Part shown: positions 9,092-17,357 of the stretch, in pieces
Layout: each line of letters begins with the position of its first letter
Position numbering within the stretch: the stretch's first letter is position 1
Assembly: GCF_002872335.1 (NCBI RefSeq)
Contig: NZ_NJAG01000010.1
Location: 1 to 64,000 of the forward strand
Source: Siphonobacter sp. BAB-5405
GTDB taxonomy: Bacteria > Bacteroidota > Bacteroidia > Cytophagales > Spirosomataceae
Reading direction: 5' to 3'
Length of the DNA: 64,000 bases
Position numbers and translations under genes: made by a program
The notes under the pieces: model-generated
Database searches by the model: none
What the model was told of the DNA's origin: nothing
The model's input: only the letters and a program-made list of their open reading frames with translations

Positions 9092-9592
9092 ATGAATATA
9101 TGGACACGTAGAGCGGTAACAGCAATGTTACTGAACTTAAGTATATTGCCCTGTATTGCTCAGGCTCATTATTCGGTGTATTACAAGAAATACCCTCCAG
9201 TCAAAAAACCACTGGGGAAAGAATATCGGGGTCGGGCTACTTACTACGGTAAACAGTACTTTGGTAGAATCACCGCCAGCGGCGAACGTTTAAAAAATGG
9301 TACGTGTGCACACAAAACCTTACCATTTGGTTCAATGGTGGAAGTGACTAATCTCAAAAATGGCCGTAAAACCATCGTCAGAGTAATTGATCGTGGGCCA
9401 TTCGGAAAGAATCGCGATATAGATCTTTCCTTTGATGCCGCAAAAAAATTGGGTATGACTCAAGCCGGCGTCGCACAAGTAAACCTTAGGGTAGTGGGTA
9501 CAAACGGTATCGTTTTACTCCGACCCAACAAATATCTTCTCGAAGATAACGCCACGATTACCGCCAGGGCGGACATGGCAGCACTAGAGTAG
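9092..9592 (+). CDS. rlpA: RlpA-family septal-ring-type protein (DPBB fold)
   Basis: A 166-residue exported protein with signal peptide MNIWTRRAVTAMLLNLSILPCIAQA. The rest is one double-psi beta-barrel domain with the RlpA hallmarks: GRATYYGKQYFGRITASGE, a conserved small-loop segment (AHKTLPFGSMVEVTN), and VRVIDRGPFGKNRDIDLS. RlpA proteins act on peptidoglycan, in some species as lytic transglycosylases on denuded glycans; the catalytic-type Asp/His positions are present. There is no SPOR domain, so septal targeting by denuded glycan binding is not evident. A second, shorter RlpA lies at 47.7-48.1 kb. Confidence 0.88.
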   Translation: MNIWTRRAVTAMLLNLSILPCIAQAHYSVYYKKYPPVKKPLGKEYRGRATYYGKQYFGRITASGERLKNGTCAHKTLPFGSMVEVTNLKNGRKTIVRVIDRGPFGKNRDIDLSFDAAKKLGMTQAGVAQVNLRVVGTNGIVLLRPNKYLLEDNATITARADMAALE

Positions 9593-9650
9593 ATTTTAGG
9601 GAGGTACAACAAAGAGTGTACCATTACATGTTTCAGCGGCAGCTTTTCTT

Positions 9651-9728
9651 AACCGCAAGCTTCGTTCAGTGGATAGAGATAACTGGTTCAGTCTCTAAAA
9701 GCTTTCCGGAGGTTGCGGTTCTTTTTTT
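9651..9728 (+). terminator. Long structured terminator-like element after rlpA
   Basis: Outer arms AACCGCAA (9651-9658) and TTGCGGTT (9713-9720) pair perfectly, followed by C and seven T. Inside, AAGCTT/AAGCTT and AGAGA/TCTCT can form further stems. The T-run supports termination. The unusually elaborate interior could also be the 3' half of a small RNA. Nothing else is seen between 9593 and 9918. Confidence 0.6.
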
Positions 9729-9918
9729 GCCCATACTTAAAAGTTTTTAGCTGCTCTCCCTAAACATTACCCGCTTTTTCCGTTATTCATTTAAGGTTAT
9801 AAGAATAGTTACTGGCCAAGGTTGAAAATCACTTGGGAAATGAAAGCTATCCCTTGTAAGTAACAATAGCTTGCCGGATCTGATTACGAATCTCCTAAAC
9901 CTTAATCACTCGTACCGC

Positions 9919-10824
9919 ATGGCCCTGGATCTTACCAAAGCCCGAGAATACGGAAATATTGAATTTTTGGCCCGACAAATGGTGGAAGGCTTCATCACGG
10001 GTTTGCATAAATCGCCTTTTCACGGCTTCTCGGTTGAATTTGCTGAACATCGCCTGTACAATACCGGTGAAAGTACCCGGCACGTAGATTGGAAAGTATA
10101 CGGCAAAACCGACCGTCTATATACCAAACAATACGAAGAAGAGACGAACCTTCGCTGTCATCTGTTACTCGATACGTCTTCTTCCATGTATTATCCCGAA
10201 AAAACGAACGGGAAAATTACCTTTAGTATTCTGGCGGCGGCGGCACTGGCGTACCTGCTCCAAAAACAGCGGGATGCCGTTTCCTTAACCACTTTTTCGG
10301 AAGGCGTAGAAGTGCAATTGCCAACTCGGTCGACGGCCTCACACATCCACAAGATTTTTCTGCAATTACAACAACTACTCCAGCAGCCCAAACCCAACCG
10401 CAAATCTTCCGTGGCGGAAGTGATTCACCAGATTGCCGAGCAGGTTCACCGCCGCTCGCTGGTCGTTATTTTCAGTGATATGTTCGACGACATTGAAAAT
10501 TCGGATAAGCTCTTTTCGGCTCTGCAGCATTTGAAGCACAATCGGCACGAGGTATTGCTCTTTCACGTCAGCGATCGCCAGACGGAAGAAGAATTTGCCT
10601 TTGAAGAACGGCCGTACGAATTCATTGACCTCGAAACGGGCGAGCGGGTTCGGGTGCAGCCGGGGCAGGTACGGGACTATTACCGAAATGCCATCCAGAA
10701 ATTTTATTACGATCTGCGGATGAAATGCAATCAGTACAAGATTGATTTTATTGAAGCAGACATTTCTAAAGGTTTTGATCCGATTTTATCAGCGTATTTG
10801 GTGAAACGCTCCAAAATGCGTTAG
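9919..10824 (+). CDS. DUF58 / vWA-like domain protein
   Basis: A 301-residue cytosolic protein of the DUF58 family, usually found near MoxR-type AAA ATPases and thought to be a von Willebrand A-like metal-binding adaptor. Family block: ARQMVEGFITGLHKSPFHG, EFAEHRLYNTGESTRHVDWK, then the MIDAS-like DTSSSM at about residues 91-96. No membrane segments. I chose ATG 9919 because relatives begin with a short sequence before YGNIEFLARQ; a longer frame opens with TTG at 9871 and adds 16 residues. No MoxR or vWA partners are adjacent. The exported isomerase follows after 61 bases on the same strand. Confidence 0.87.
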   Translation: MALDLTKAREYGNIEFLARQMVEGFITGLHKSPFHGFSVEFAEHRLYNTGESTRHVDWKVYGKTDRLYTKQYEEETNLRCHLLLDTSSSMYYPEKTNGKITFSILAAAALAYLLQKQRDAVSLTTFSEGVEVQLPTRSTASHIHKIFLQLQQLLQQPKPNRKSSVAEVIHQIAEQVHRRSLVVIFSDMFDDIENSDKLFSALQHLKHNRHEVLLFHVSDRQTEEEFAFEERPYEFIDLETGERVRVQPGQVRDYYRNAIQKFYYDLRMKCNQYKIDFIEADISKGFDPILSAYLVKRSKMR

Positions 10825-10885
10825 CCAGGGACAAGGGGCTGTTCTGTCGTCTTTATACCTGATCCGTTCTTTTTCTTTCTAAACC

Positions 10886-11725
10886 ATGATTCGAAAGTTA
10901 ATCCCGCTTTTAGCACTCACGGCCTTTTCGGCCTTCGCTCAAAAACCATCCACGCCCCAAAAGCCCGGAATGGTTTCGTACACCTATCGTCACAGTTTCC
11001 AGCGAGACGTAGCCGCTACGCTGGATACCATCAAAGCACTGGGCATTACGGATATGGAGTTTTCCAATCTGTTTGGCCGTACGGCTCAGGATATTCGAAA
11101 ATTGCTGGACGAACGGGGCATGCAGTGCTCCTCGTTTGGGGTAGGGTACCCCGACTTTCTTAACAAAACGGCGGAAGTGGCCCAGAACGCCAAGACCCTG
11201 GGAGCCAAATACGTACGCGTCGCCTGGATTCCGCACGAAGGACCGTTTACGCTGGCCATGGCGGAAGAAACCGTAGCCAATTTTAACCGGGTAGGCAAAA
11301 TCCTGAAAGAAGAACACGGCCTGACCTTCTGTTACCATAATCACGGATTTGAGTTTGAGCCGTACGAAAAGGGTACCTTGTTTGATTACATCGTTCAGAA
11401 AACGGATCCTAATTACGTAAGCTTCGAAATGGATATTCTCTGGACGTATTTTCCCGGGCAGGACCCCGTACAATTGTTAGAGAAGTACCCCAAGCGTTTC
11501 AAGCTCATGCACCTGAAAGATTTACGCAAAGGGGTGCAGGGTAATTTATCCGGCGGTACACCCGTCGAAAACGACGTAGCACTCGGGACGGGGCAATTAC
11601 CCTTACCGGCCATTATGAAAGCGGCGAAAAAAACCAGCATTCAACATTATTATATAGAAGACGAAAGTCCGAACATTAAAACCCAGGTGCCCCAGACAAT
11701 CGCGTATCTGAAAACGCTGAAATAA
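10886..11725 (+). CDS. Exported sugar phosphate isomerase/epimerase-like TIM-barrel protein
   Basis: A 279-residue protein with signal peptide MIRKLIPLLALTAFSAFAQ and then a xylose-isomerase-like TIM barrel (AP endonuclease 2 superfamily). Family features: a strand-helix start SYTYRHSFQRDVAATLD, CYHNHGFEF (metal-ligand region) near residue 150, FEMDILW near 178, and a C-terminal HYYIEDES carrying a probable Glu ligand. These proteins usually isomerise or epimerise sugar derivatives with a divalent metal; the substrate is unknown. Its export to the periplasm is common in this phylum. A bidirectional terminator follows directly. Confidence 0.85.
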   Translation: MIRKLIPLLALTAFSAFAQKPSTPQKPGMVSYTYRHSFQRDVAATLDTIKALGITDMEFSNLFGRTAQDIRKLLDERGMQCSSFGVGYPDFLNKTAEVAQNAKTLGAKYVRVAWIPHEGPFTLAMAEETVANFNRVGKILKEEHGLTFCYHNHGFEFEPYEKGTLFDYIVQKTDPNYVSFEMDILWTYFPGQDPVQLLEKYPKRFKLMHLKDLRKGVQGNLSGGTPVENDVALGTGQLPLPAIMKAAKKTSIQHYYIEDESPNIKTQVPQTIAYLKTLK

Positions 11726-11727
11726 AA

Positions 11728-11757
11728 AAAGAGCAACTGTTACGACAGTTGCTCTTT
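11728..11757. terminator. Bidirectional terminator between isomerase and TlpA-like genes
   Basis: Perfect arms 11728-11740 (AAAGAGCAACTGT) and 11745-11757 around a TACG loop, with A and T tracts on either side. Confidence 0.92.
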
Positions 11758-11761
11758 TCAT

Positions 11762-13201
11762 TTAGGATTTTTTCTTGGCCTGCTGATTCAGCATAAACTC
11801 AAAGTAATTTTCGAGTTCCTCGGCGGGAATCTTCCGGGCAATAATTTTTTTGTCTTTGTCCAGTACGTAAATGGTTGGCGTCGCCTGGGCATCAAAGGTT
11901 TTCAGGTAATCCGTATAGTGAACGGTCTGGGCTGTCTTGGCATCCTTATGGATATCGATGACGTTCGTGAACTCCTGAATCTTGTACTCCTGGATGAATT
12001 TTCGCCATTCCTTCGGGTCACGCCGTAAATCTGTCGCATAAATCTTCACGCCCCGGTTTTTATACTTCTGATAAAAAGCCTTCATTTTTGGCATGGAATC
12101 CCGGCAGTGTCCGCAATCATCTGAATAAATGAATACGATTGTGTAGTTGGCCTTCAGGTCGTGTAAATTCAGGGGACGGCCCAGGGTATCGGTCTGGTAC
12201 ATGTTCGGAATAGTTTTTCCGACCAGTAAGGGCTTCAGAATGGCAATCCGGTTTTTAAAGTTGGTTACCGTACTGGAATCCCAAAGGGCAGGTTCGCCCA
12301 CGTAGTACTTCTCGCCCATGTGTACAAAAAAGCCATCTACGCCCAGCACTTTCGATTGCTCGTAACGACTCGTCATCCAGTAAGCCAGGTACCGACGCAT
12401 TTCCGTTCCTTTGGCCCGGCTCATGATTTTATCGGCCTCCTTGCTTAACGAGTCGGGGGACTGATACACCAGATTCTCAAAGAAGTTCTCTAGTTTTTGC
12501 TGGAGAAAGGGTGTCCGCAGGAGCCGTTCGTCACTCAGATCAATGCCATCGAAGTAGTGATTTTTGTAATAGCGGTACGCAAAGGTAGAATCCGGGCGGC
12601 CGTTGGGGAGGAGCGGGGCCGCGGGGATTTCCGGTTCGGCAGCTGCTTTGAACAACTGGGCCGTAAACGATCCCGCGTGTTCCCGAATGAATTTCTTGCG
12701 ATACTCCGTCAGTTCTTTTTGAATCGCTTTCATTTTGGCCGCTGCGGTCGGGTCCGACTGGGCTGTTTGCCGCAATTGCTGTAAGGGTTCAATCCGGCTT
12801 TGCATCTGATGGTTGAAGGCATAGAAAAGTTCATTTTCCATGGACCCTACTACTTTCATTTGCTTGGGCGGATTGCCCGCCGCAACACTTTCCTTATCCG
12901 TAATCAGCTCAAAGTCCTGATCGGCATCGACAATTAAATCAAACAGTTTCCACTGCGAGATGGAAATGACGTACAGCCCTTCCGGTAGTTTTTGGGAACC
13001 GGTGAAAATGACATTGCCCTGAGCATCGGCCTTTGCCGTATCCTGTACGAAAAACTGACCACTGCCGAGGCCCGTATAGTAGGCCAGATAGCAGGTGCTA
13101 TCACGTAAACCCTGAATACGGGCCGTAATTTTATAGCCGCTTTGAGCCGACAGGGTATACGCTAAAAAACTAAGTAAAAAGGTAAAGCAATAACGAAGCA
13201 T
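11762..13201 (-). CDS. TlpA-like exported thioredoxin-domain protein (DUF4369-type N-terminus)
   Basis: A 479-residue protein with signal peptide MLRYCFTFLLSFLAYTLSA. The N-terminal ~110 residues look like a DUF4369 domain (YKITARIQGLRDSTCYLAYYTG), followed by a helical DUF5106-like middle, then a thioredoxin-fold domain with the redox motif CGHC at residues 363-366, preceded by YTIVFIYSDD, and a cis-Pro loop ATPTIYVLD. Expected to act in the periplasm as a thiol-disulfide reductase or isomerase. An upstream in-frame ATG at 13225 adds eight residues, but a -7 box at 13230-13223 puts the transcript start downstream of it, so 13201 is preferred. Confidence 0.86.
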   Translation of the reverse strand: MLRYCFTFLLSFLAYTLSAQSGYKITARIQGLRDSTCYLAYYTGLGSGQFFVQDTAKADAQGNVIFTGSQKLPEGLYVISISQWKLFDLIVDADQDFELITDKESVAAGNPPKQMKVVGSMENELFYAFNHQMQSRIEPLQQLRQTAQSDPTAAAKMKAIQKELTEYRKKFIREHAGSFTAQLFKAAAEPEIPAAPLLPNGRPDSTFAYRYYKNHYFDGIDLSDERLLRTPFLQQKLENFFENLVYQSPDSLSKEADKIMSRAKGTEMRRYLAYWMTSRYEQSKVLGVDGFFVHMGEKYYVGEPALWDSSTVTNFKNRIAILKPLLVGKTIPNMYQTDTLGRPLNLHDLKANYTIVFIYSDDCGHCRDSMPKMKAFYQKYKNRGVKIYATDLRRDPKEWRKFIQEYKIQEFTNVIDIHKDAKTAQTVHYTDYLKTFDAQATPTIYVLDKDKKIIARKIPAEELENYFEFMLNQQAKKKS

Positions 13202-13222
13202 AGAAGAATACAGATTGTCATT

Positions 13223-13230
13223 CAAAGGTA
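13223..13230 (-). promoter_or_regulatory. -7 promoter box for the TlpA-like gene
   Basis: Minus strand TACCTTTG, an exact consensus match, 22 bases before the preferred ATG at 13201. It overlaps the alternative upstream ATG and so argues against that start. Confidence 0.5.
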
Positions 13231-13295
13231 AGGTTTCACGCCTAAAGTTGCCGACCTTTGGCCGCCATCTTACAAACGTTTAAGTACAGCTATCT

Positions 13296-14057
13296 ATGTT
13301 TTTTTTACTTTCTAAAATTTTATTTTATCTATTGATGCCCATCACCTTTCTGGTGTATGGATTAGTGATAGCTGCTTTTTCAAAGTCACCCCGCCGGAAA
13401 CAATGGGCTATCTGGACAACGCTGGCCTGGCTGTTTGTAAGTAGTACTGATGTTACAACGAACGAATTGGCCCTAGCCTGGGAATATGCTCCTGTAACCT
13501 TGAAAGCGGATGAAAGCTATGATATCGCCGTTATATTGACCGGCGGAATAACGGGTAATAAAGATGGAAAAGTATTTTTTGGTAACTCTGCTGACCGGAT
13601 TCTGCAGCCTTTACTTTTATACAAAGAAGGAAAAGTAAAGAAAATTCTCATCTCGGGAGGATCAGGTATATTGTCCGCTCAGGCTGATTCTACTTCAGAA
13701 GGCAAAGCAGCGGCTCAGTTACTACATATTTCAGGAGTGCCCCAGTCGAATATTATGTTGGAAGGAACGTCCCGCAATACAAGAGAGAATGCTACGCATA
13801 CGGCTCGAATGCTTGGTAATAATAAACCGAAAATACTGCTGGTGACTTCAGCGTTTCATATGCGTCGGGCGGTCGGCTGTTTTCAGAAAGAAAATATACA
13901 GGTAACCCCTTATCCAACGGACTTCTTTGCCTCCGAGCGGCAAACCGCCTGGGATTACTTTCTGGTACCTAAAGAATACAACCTGTTGTGTACCTACCGC
14001 ATGATGCACGAGATGGTAGGTTACGTCGTATACTGGGTGATGGGGTACCTTTCCTAG
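13296..14057 (+). CDS. YdcF/ElyC/SanA-family membrane protein (DUF218)
   Basis: A 253-residue protein with two N-terminal membrane helices (about residues 5-28 and 38-52) and a DUF218 domain: DIAVILTGGI, LLLYKEGKVKKILISGG, EGTSRNTRENATHTARML and LLVTSAFHMRRAVGCF are all family motifs. E. coli ElyC and SanA of this family affect envelope integrity and lipid-carrier metabolism; the exact reaction is unresolved. It is divergent from the TlpA-like gene (94 bases between start codons) and convergent with pfkA; its stop codon lies within a shared terminator stem. Confidence 0.85.
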   Translation: MFFLLSKILFYLLMPITFLVYGLVIAAFSKSPRRKQWAIWTTLAWLFVSSTDVTTNELALAWEYAPVTLKADESYDIAVILTGGITGNKDGKVFFGNSADRILQPLLLYKEGKVKKILISGGSGILSAQADSTSEGKAAAQLLHISGVPQSNIMLEGTSRNTRENATHTARMLGNNKPKILLVTSAFHMRRAVGCFQKENIQVTPYPTDFFASERQTAWDYFLVPKEYNLLCTYRMMHEMVGYVVYWVMGYLS

Positions 14058-14124
14058 GGTAAAAATGATAGAGTAAAGAGTCGAAAACAAAGATTCTCCG
14101 CTCTATACTCTATCATCCTTACCC
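14057..14124. terminator. Bidirectional terminator overlapping both stop codons
   Basis: Long imperfect inverted repeat: 14057-14080 pairs with 14101-14124 (21 of 24 positions). The outer edges of the stem touch the TAG stop of the YdcF-type gene (14055-14057) and the TAG stop of pfkA (14124-14126). Confidence 0.75.
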
Positions 14125-15098
14125 TAAGAAAGAATATGCACCATGCGTAACAGATCGTCGGAGATGGGCTTATCCTTGGTAATACATTCAATAAAGGGTG
14201 TATACACCAGACGATTGTTTACGATACCCGTCATGACGTTTTTCTGACCACGGAGCAAACCTTCAATGGCACCCAGGCCCAGACGGCTAGCTAAAATGCG
14301 ATCGTACGCAGAAGGAACACCGCCCCGCTGAATGTGCCCAAGGGTCGTGACCCGAATGTCCACTTCAACGTCAATACTTTTCTTGATTTTTTCGGCAATT
14401 TCGGTAGCCCGGCCTTCTTTTTCTCCTTCTGCAACGACTACGATGGAAGAAGACTTCTTCTTCACAAAGCCCTGCTTCAAAGTTTTAATGACGGATGAAA
14501 CGGGTTCAGAAAGATCTTCCGGTACCACCACAAACTCAGCTCCACCGCCAATACCCGACTGAATGGCGATGTAACCCGAATCGCGGCCCATCACTTCGAT
14601 GAAAAATACGCGGTCGTGCGAATCAGCCGTATCCCGAATTTTGTCAATCGCGTCGAGTGAAGTATTTACGGCCGTATCGTACCCAATGGTATAATCCGTT
14701 CCGTACAGATCATTATCAATCGTACCCGGAGCACCTACCGTTGGAATTTTAAACTCATTGAAGAAAATCTCAGCTCCGGTGAAAGTACCATTTCCACCGA
14801 TGGCTACCAGCCCTTCGATCCCTAAGGCTTTCAGGTTCTCGTAAGCCTGCTGGCGGCCTTCAGCCGTAGTAAAGCGACGCGAACGGGCGGACTTCAGAAT
14901 AGTGCCTCCCCGTTGAATTATATTAGAGACATCGCGGGATGTCATCGGATAAATATCACCTTCGATCATGCCGCTGTACCCCCGCCGAATACCAAATACT
15001 TCAACTTTGTGGTACATGGCACCCCGTACGACCGCCCGAATGCAGGCGTTCATGCCTGGAGCATCTCCCCCGGAGGTAAACACTGCAATACGCTTCAT
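14124..15098 (-). CDS. pfkA: ATP-dependent 6-phosphofructokinase
   Basis: A 324-residue glycolytic enzyme that phosphorylates fructose 6-phosphate. Motifs: ATP site TSGGDAPGMN near residue 10; RGGTILKSAR; the catalytic loop PGTIDNDLYGTDYTIGYD; MGRDSGYIA; and the late GHIQRGGVPSAYDR. The Gly that marks ATP rather than pyrophosphate dependence is kept in IGGNGTFTG, although the preceding residue is Asn where E. coli PfkA has Asp103. ATG 15098 (MKRIAVFTSGG) is preferred over an in-frame TTG at 15110. It stands alone. Confidence 0.95.
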   Translation of the reverse strand: MKRIAVFTSGGDAPGMNACIRAVVRGAMYHKVEVFGIRRGYSGMIEGDIYPMTSRDVSNIIQRGGTILKSARSRRFTTAEGRQQAYENLKALGIEGLVAIGGNGTFTGAEIFFNEFKIPTVGAPGTIDNDLYGTDYTIGYDTAVNTSLDAIDKIRDTADSHDRVFFIEVMGRDSGYIAIQSGIGGGAEFVVVPEDLSEPVSSVIKTLKQGFVKKKSSSIVVVAEGEKEGRATEIAEKIKKSIDVEVDIRVTTLGHIQRGGVPSAYDRILASRLGLGAIEGLLRGQKNVMTGIVNNRLVYTPFIECITKDKPISDDLLRMVHILS

Positions 15099-15409
15099 AT
15101 TTGTGGTCAAACCCTGTTAGATTATTTTGGTTACAAATGGGATTACGGAACTTTTGAGCAGGCCCTCGTAAACTCGATGCAAATTTACAGCTTCTTTGGA
15201 TCGATTGGCTTTATGAACTTCAAAAATCAAAGAGTTCATGGTAATTTAATAAGATTCAATCTTATTTTCCATGTTTTTACGTACATAGGGGCACACTTTA
15301 TCAGTTATTTTTCGAAAATTTGGCGTATCCTTCCATCTTAAATAAATCCAATAAACATTTATCATTATCGTACTAAAGGAGAAGGGTGAAGACCCTTGGG
15401 GAAACCCGT
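15099..15409. other. Divergent intergenic region between pfkA and the DUF5723 gene
   Basis: AT-rich toward the DUF5723 side. It must hold promoters for both genes, but no exact TAnnTTTG with a good -33 is seen on either strand. The small open frame reading through pfkA into this gap is antisense and not credible. Nothing else recognised. Confidence 0.4.
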
Positions 15410-16960
15410 ATGAAGAGAGTAATCACAATTGTTTCCATACTTTTAGGTGGAACTGCGTCTGACGTTTCAGCTCAGTTTTTGTTAGGGCAGACGGGCAGCA
15501 ACTACGCAGGCATTCACGGGGTATACGCCAACCCGGCCTCGGCCGTGGATACCCGTTACAAAGTACATATTCACTTAGCCGGTTACGAAAACTATCTCTA
15601 TAACAACTACCTGGTCTGGGAGGCTCCGTATTCGCCGATTGCCATGCTGACGAATACGGTTTCTTCCAAATACCGGGGGCCCAGCAAAGGAATCATCTTC
15701 CGCGATCAGGAGTACCTAAGAGAAAAGCTCAACGGTCGCGATAAGCACCTGCGGGCTGGGGGTGAAGTGCGAGGACCGGGTGTACTAATTACGTTAAACG
15801 AGAAAAATGCTCTTTCGTTTAATACGCGTATTCGGGCTGGAGCGGCTCTAACGCATACATCTCAATCGGTTGCTCAGTTAATCAAAAACGGAACAACGAT
15901 AGGAAGATCCATTGAACCTGAGGACTTTGGTACGCATCTGTACGCGAATACCAACGGTATGGTCGAGCTTTCGGGAAGCTACGCCCGCGTGATGTACGAC
16001 GAAGACGAAGATTTTGTGAAAGTGGGTGTCACCGTGAAACGCGTCATTGGTTTGCACCAGGGCCATATTCTGGGTCGGAATATTGACTATGAATATGTTC
16101 AGGACCCAACGTATGCTACCGAAGCCGCCGTTCGTCTTAAGTCCGTAGATGCTCAGTACGGAATCACGAATGAAGGGGCTTTCCAAAGCGTCAGCTTTTC
16201 ACCGGTCTGGCTGTTGGGAAACGCTCCGGCGGGTAGCGGCTGGGGAGCTGATCTGGGAATGGTTTATGAATATCGTCCGGACGTTCGGAAGTACTCGTAC
16301 CGGGATCGATACGGGGTACATCGTGACGCAAGCAAGAATAAGTACTTGTATCGGATCAGTGTATCCTTACTGGACATAGGACGAATTCTATACAAGAATC
16401 CCAATTACGTGGAAGCGTATAAACTACAGCGGCGGGATGCCATTCTGGCGGAAGATAACTTCACGGGGATGCAGGGAATTGATGGCTTTATGTTGGGTTT
16501 GAATCAAACCCTCAATCCTTCCGAAAACGAACGGATTGCGGCTTACCGTACCGCTCTGCCCACCCGTTTGCAGGCAAGCATTGATTACAATGTCAAGGAA
16601 AAGGTATACGTCAATGCCATGCTCATGCAGGGATTTGTCTCCAATAAACGGGCTGCTTTCACCATGCCCTCGGTTCTGGCTGTAACGCCCCGGTACGAAG
16701 GAAAATGGGTAGAAGTGGCCATGCCGGTCGCCTTGACCGATAATTACAGCCGACTGGCTCTGGGCCTGGGGGCCCGCCTGGGTATTGTTTACTTCGGTTC
16801 GGACAATCTGCTTTCCACCCTCAATATCGGTAATCCTAAAGGGGTGGAATTTTATTTCGGTGCCCAGATTCCTATTTACCAGAAAGCTCCGGAATCGAAT
16901 CTGAAATGTTATCCGCAACGGGAAAAGCGAGGCTTATTTGGATTTTTGAAGAAGAAATAA
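15410..16960 (+). CDS. DUF5723-family outer-membrane protein
   Basis: A 516-residue exported protein with signal peptide MKRVITIVSILLGGTASDVSA. The sequence FLLGQTGSNYAGIHGVYANPASAVDTRYKVHIHLAGYE is typical of DUF5723 family openings (residues about 23-60). It continues with many alternating beta-strand segments, as expected for a porin-like barrel, and ends with a basic tail (REKRGLFGFLKKK), which is unusual for a barrel C-terminus. The function of the family is unknown. A GTG at 15386 could extend the frame but the signal peptide starts at 15410. A strong terminator follows. Confidence 0.75.
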   Translation: MKRVITIVSILLGGTASDVSAQFLLGQTGSNYAGIHGVYANPASAVDTRYKVHIHLAGYENYLYNNYLVWEAPYSPIAMLTNTVSSKYRGPSKGIIFRDQEYLREKLNGRDKHLRAGGEVRGPGVLITLNEKNALSFNTRIRAGAALTHTSQSVAQLIKNGTTIGRSIEPEDFGTHLYANTNGMVELSGSYARVMYDEDEDFVKVGVTVKRVIGLHQGHILGRNIDYEYVQDPTYATEAAVRLKSVDAQYGITNEGAFQSVSFSPVWLLGNAPAGSGWGADLGMVYEYRPDVRKYSYRDRYGVHRDASKNKYLYRISVSLLDIGRILYKNPNYVEAYKLQRRDAILAEDNFTGMQGIDGFMLGLNQTLNPSENERIAAYRTALPTRLQASIDYNVKEKVYVNAMLMQGFVSNKRAAFTMPSVLAVTPRYEGKWVEVAMPVALTDNYSRLALGLGARLGIVYFGSDNLLSTLNIGNPKGVEFYFGAQIPIYQKAPESNLKCYPQREKRGLFGFLKKK

Positions 16961-16966
16961 GTACTG

Positions 16967-17008
16967 AAACGAAAAACCCCGGACTAAGCAGTTCGGGGTT
17001 TTTCGTTT
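16967..17008. terminator. Bidirectional terminator, DUF5723 gene / small membrane gene
   Basis: Perfect 15-bp arms 16967-16981 (AAACGAAAAACCCCG) and 16994-17008 around a 12-base loop. The far arm overlaps the stop codon of the minus-strand gene. Confidence 0.92.
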
Positions 17009-17345
17009 AACTCTTGATCATTCCGATGCCAATCAGCAGCAAGCCCGATCCCAGCAACAGAAAAAAACCAGGAGCCAGCCAGGTAGCCAGCGGAGCATCA
17101 ACGCGGGACTGGCCGGGTTTGTCGAGGGCGTAGCGGATGGGCAGTGACCGTCCCTGTAAATTGGTGCGGGTGATGCGTAAAGCATAACTCTGACCCGCTA
17201 CTTCATAAACGATCCGGCCGTCTTCCACCTGGCCAAACGTGCGGCCCGTGGTTTTCATCCAGCTCCGACGTTTCTGTAAGACGGTCCAGCCAATGAGAAA
17301 GGCAATGGCTCCAATAACCGTAACGATAACTCCAAAAACTACCAT
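17007..17345 (-). CDS. Small membrane protein, DUF3592-like
   Basis: A 112-residue protein with an N-terminal membrane helix (about 2-23), a short soluble beta domain (GRTFGQVEDGRIVYEVAGQS) and a C-terminal helix (about 86-108). This layout matches DUF3592 proteins, whose function is unknown. It starts 12 bases after the stop of hslU on the same strand, so it is probably cotranscribed with it. Whether it has any link to proteolysis is unknown. Confidence 0.65.
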   Translation of the reverse strand: MVVFGVIVTVIGAIAFLIGWTVLQKRRSWMKTTGRTFGQVEDGRIVYEVAGQSYALRITRTNLQGRSLPIRYALDKPGQSRVDAPLATWLAPGFFLLLGSGLLLIGIGMIKS

Positions 17346-17357
17346 TCAATCAATGGA

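Noticed and set aside
8895-9095. A 66-codon open frame before rlpA
   Set aside because: It overlaps the rlpA promoter box and start, has no family pattern and a composition typical of intergenic AT-rich DNA.
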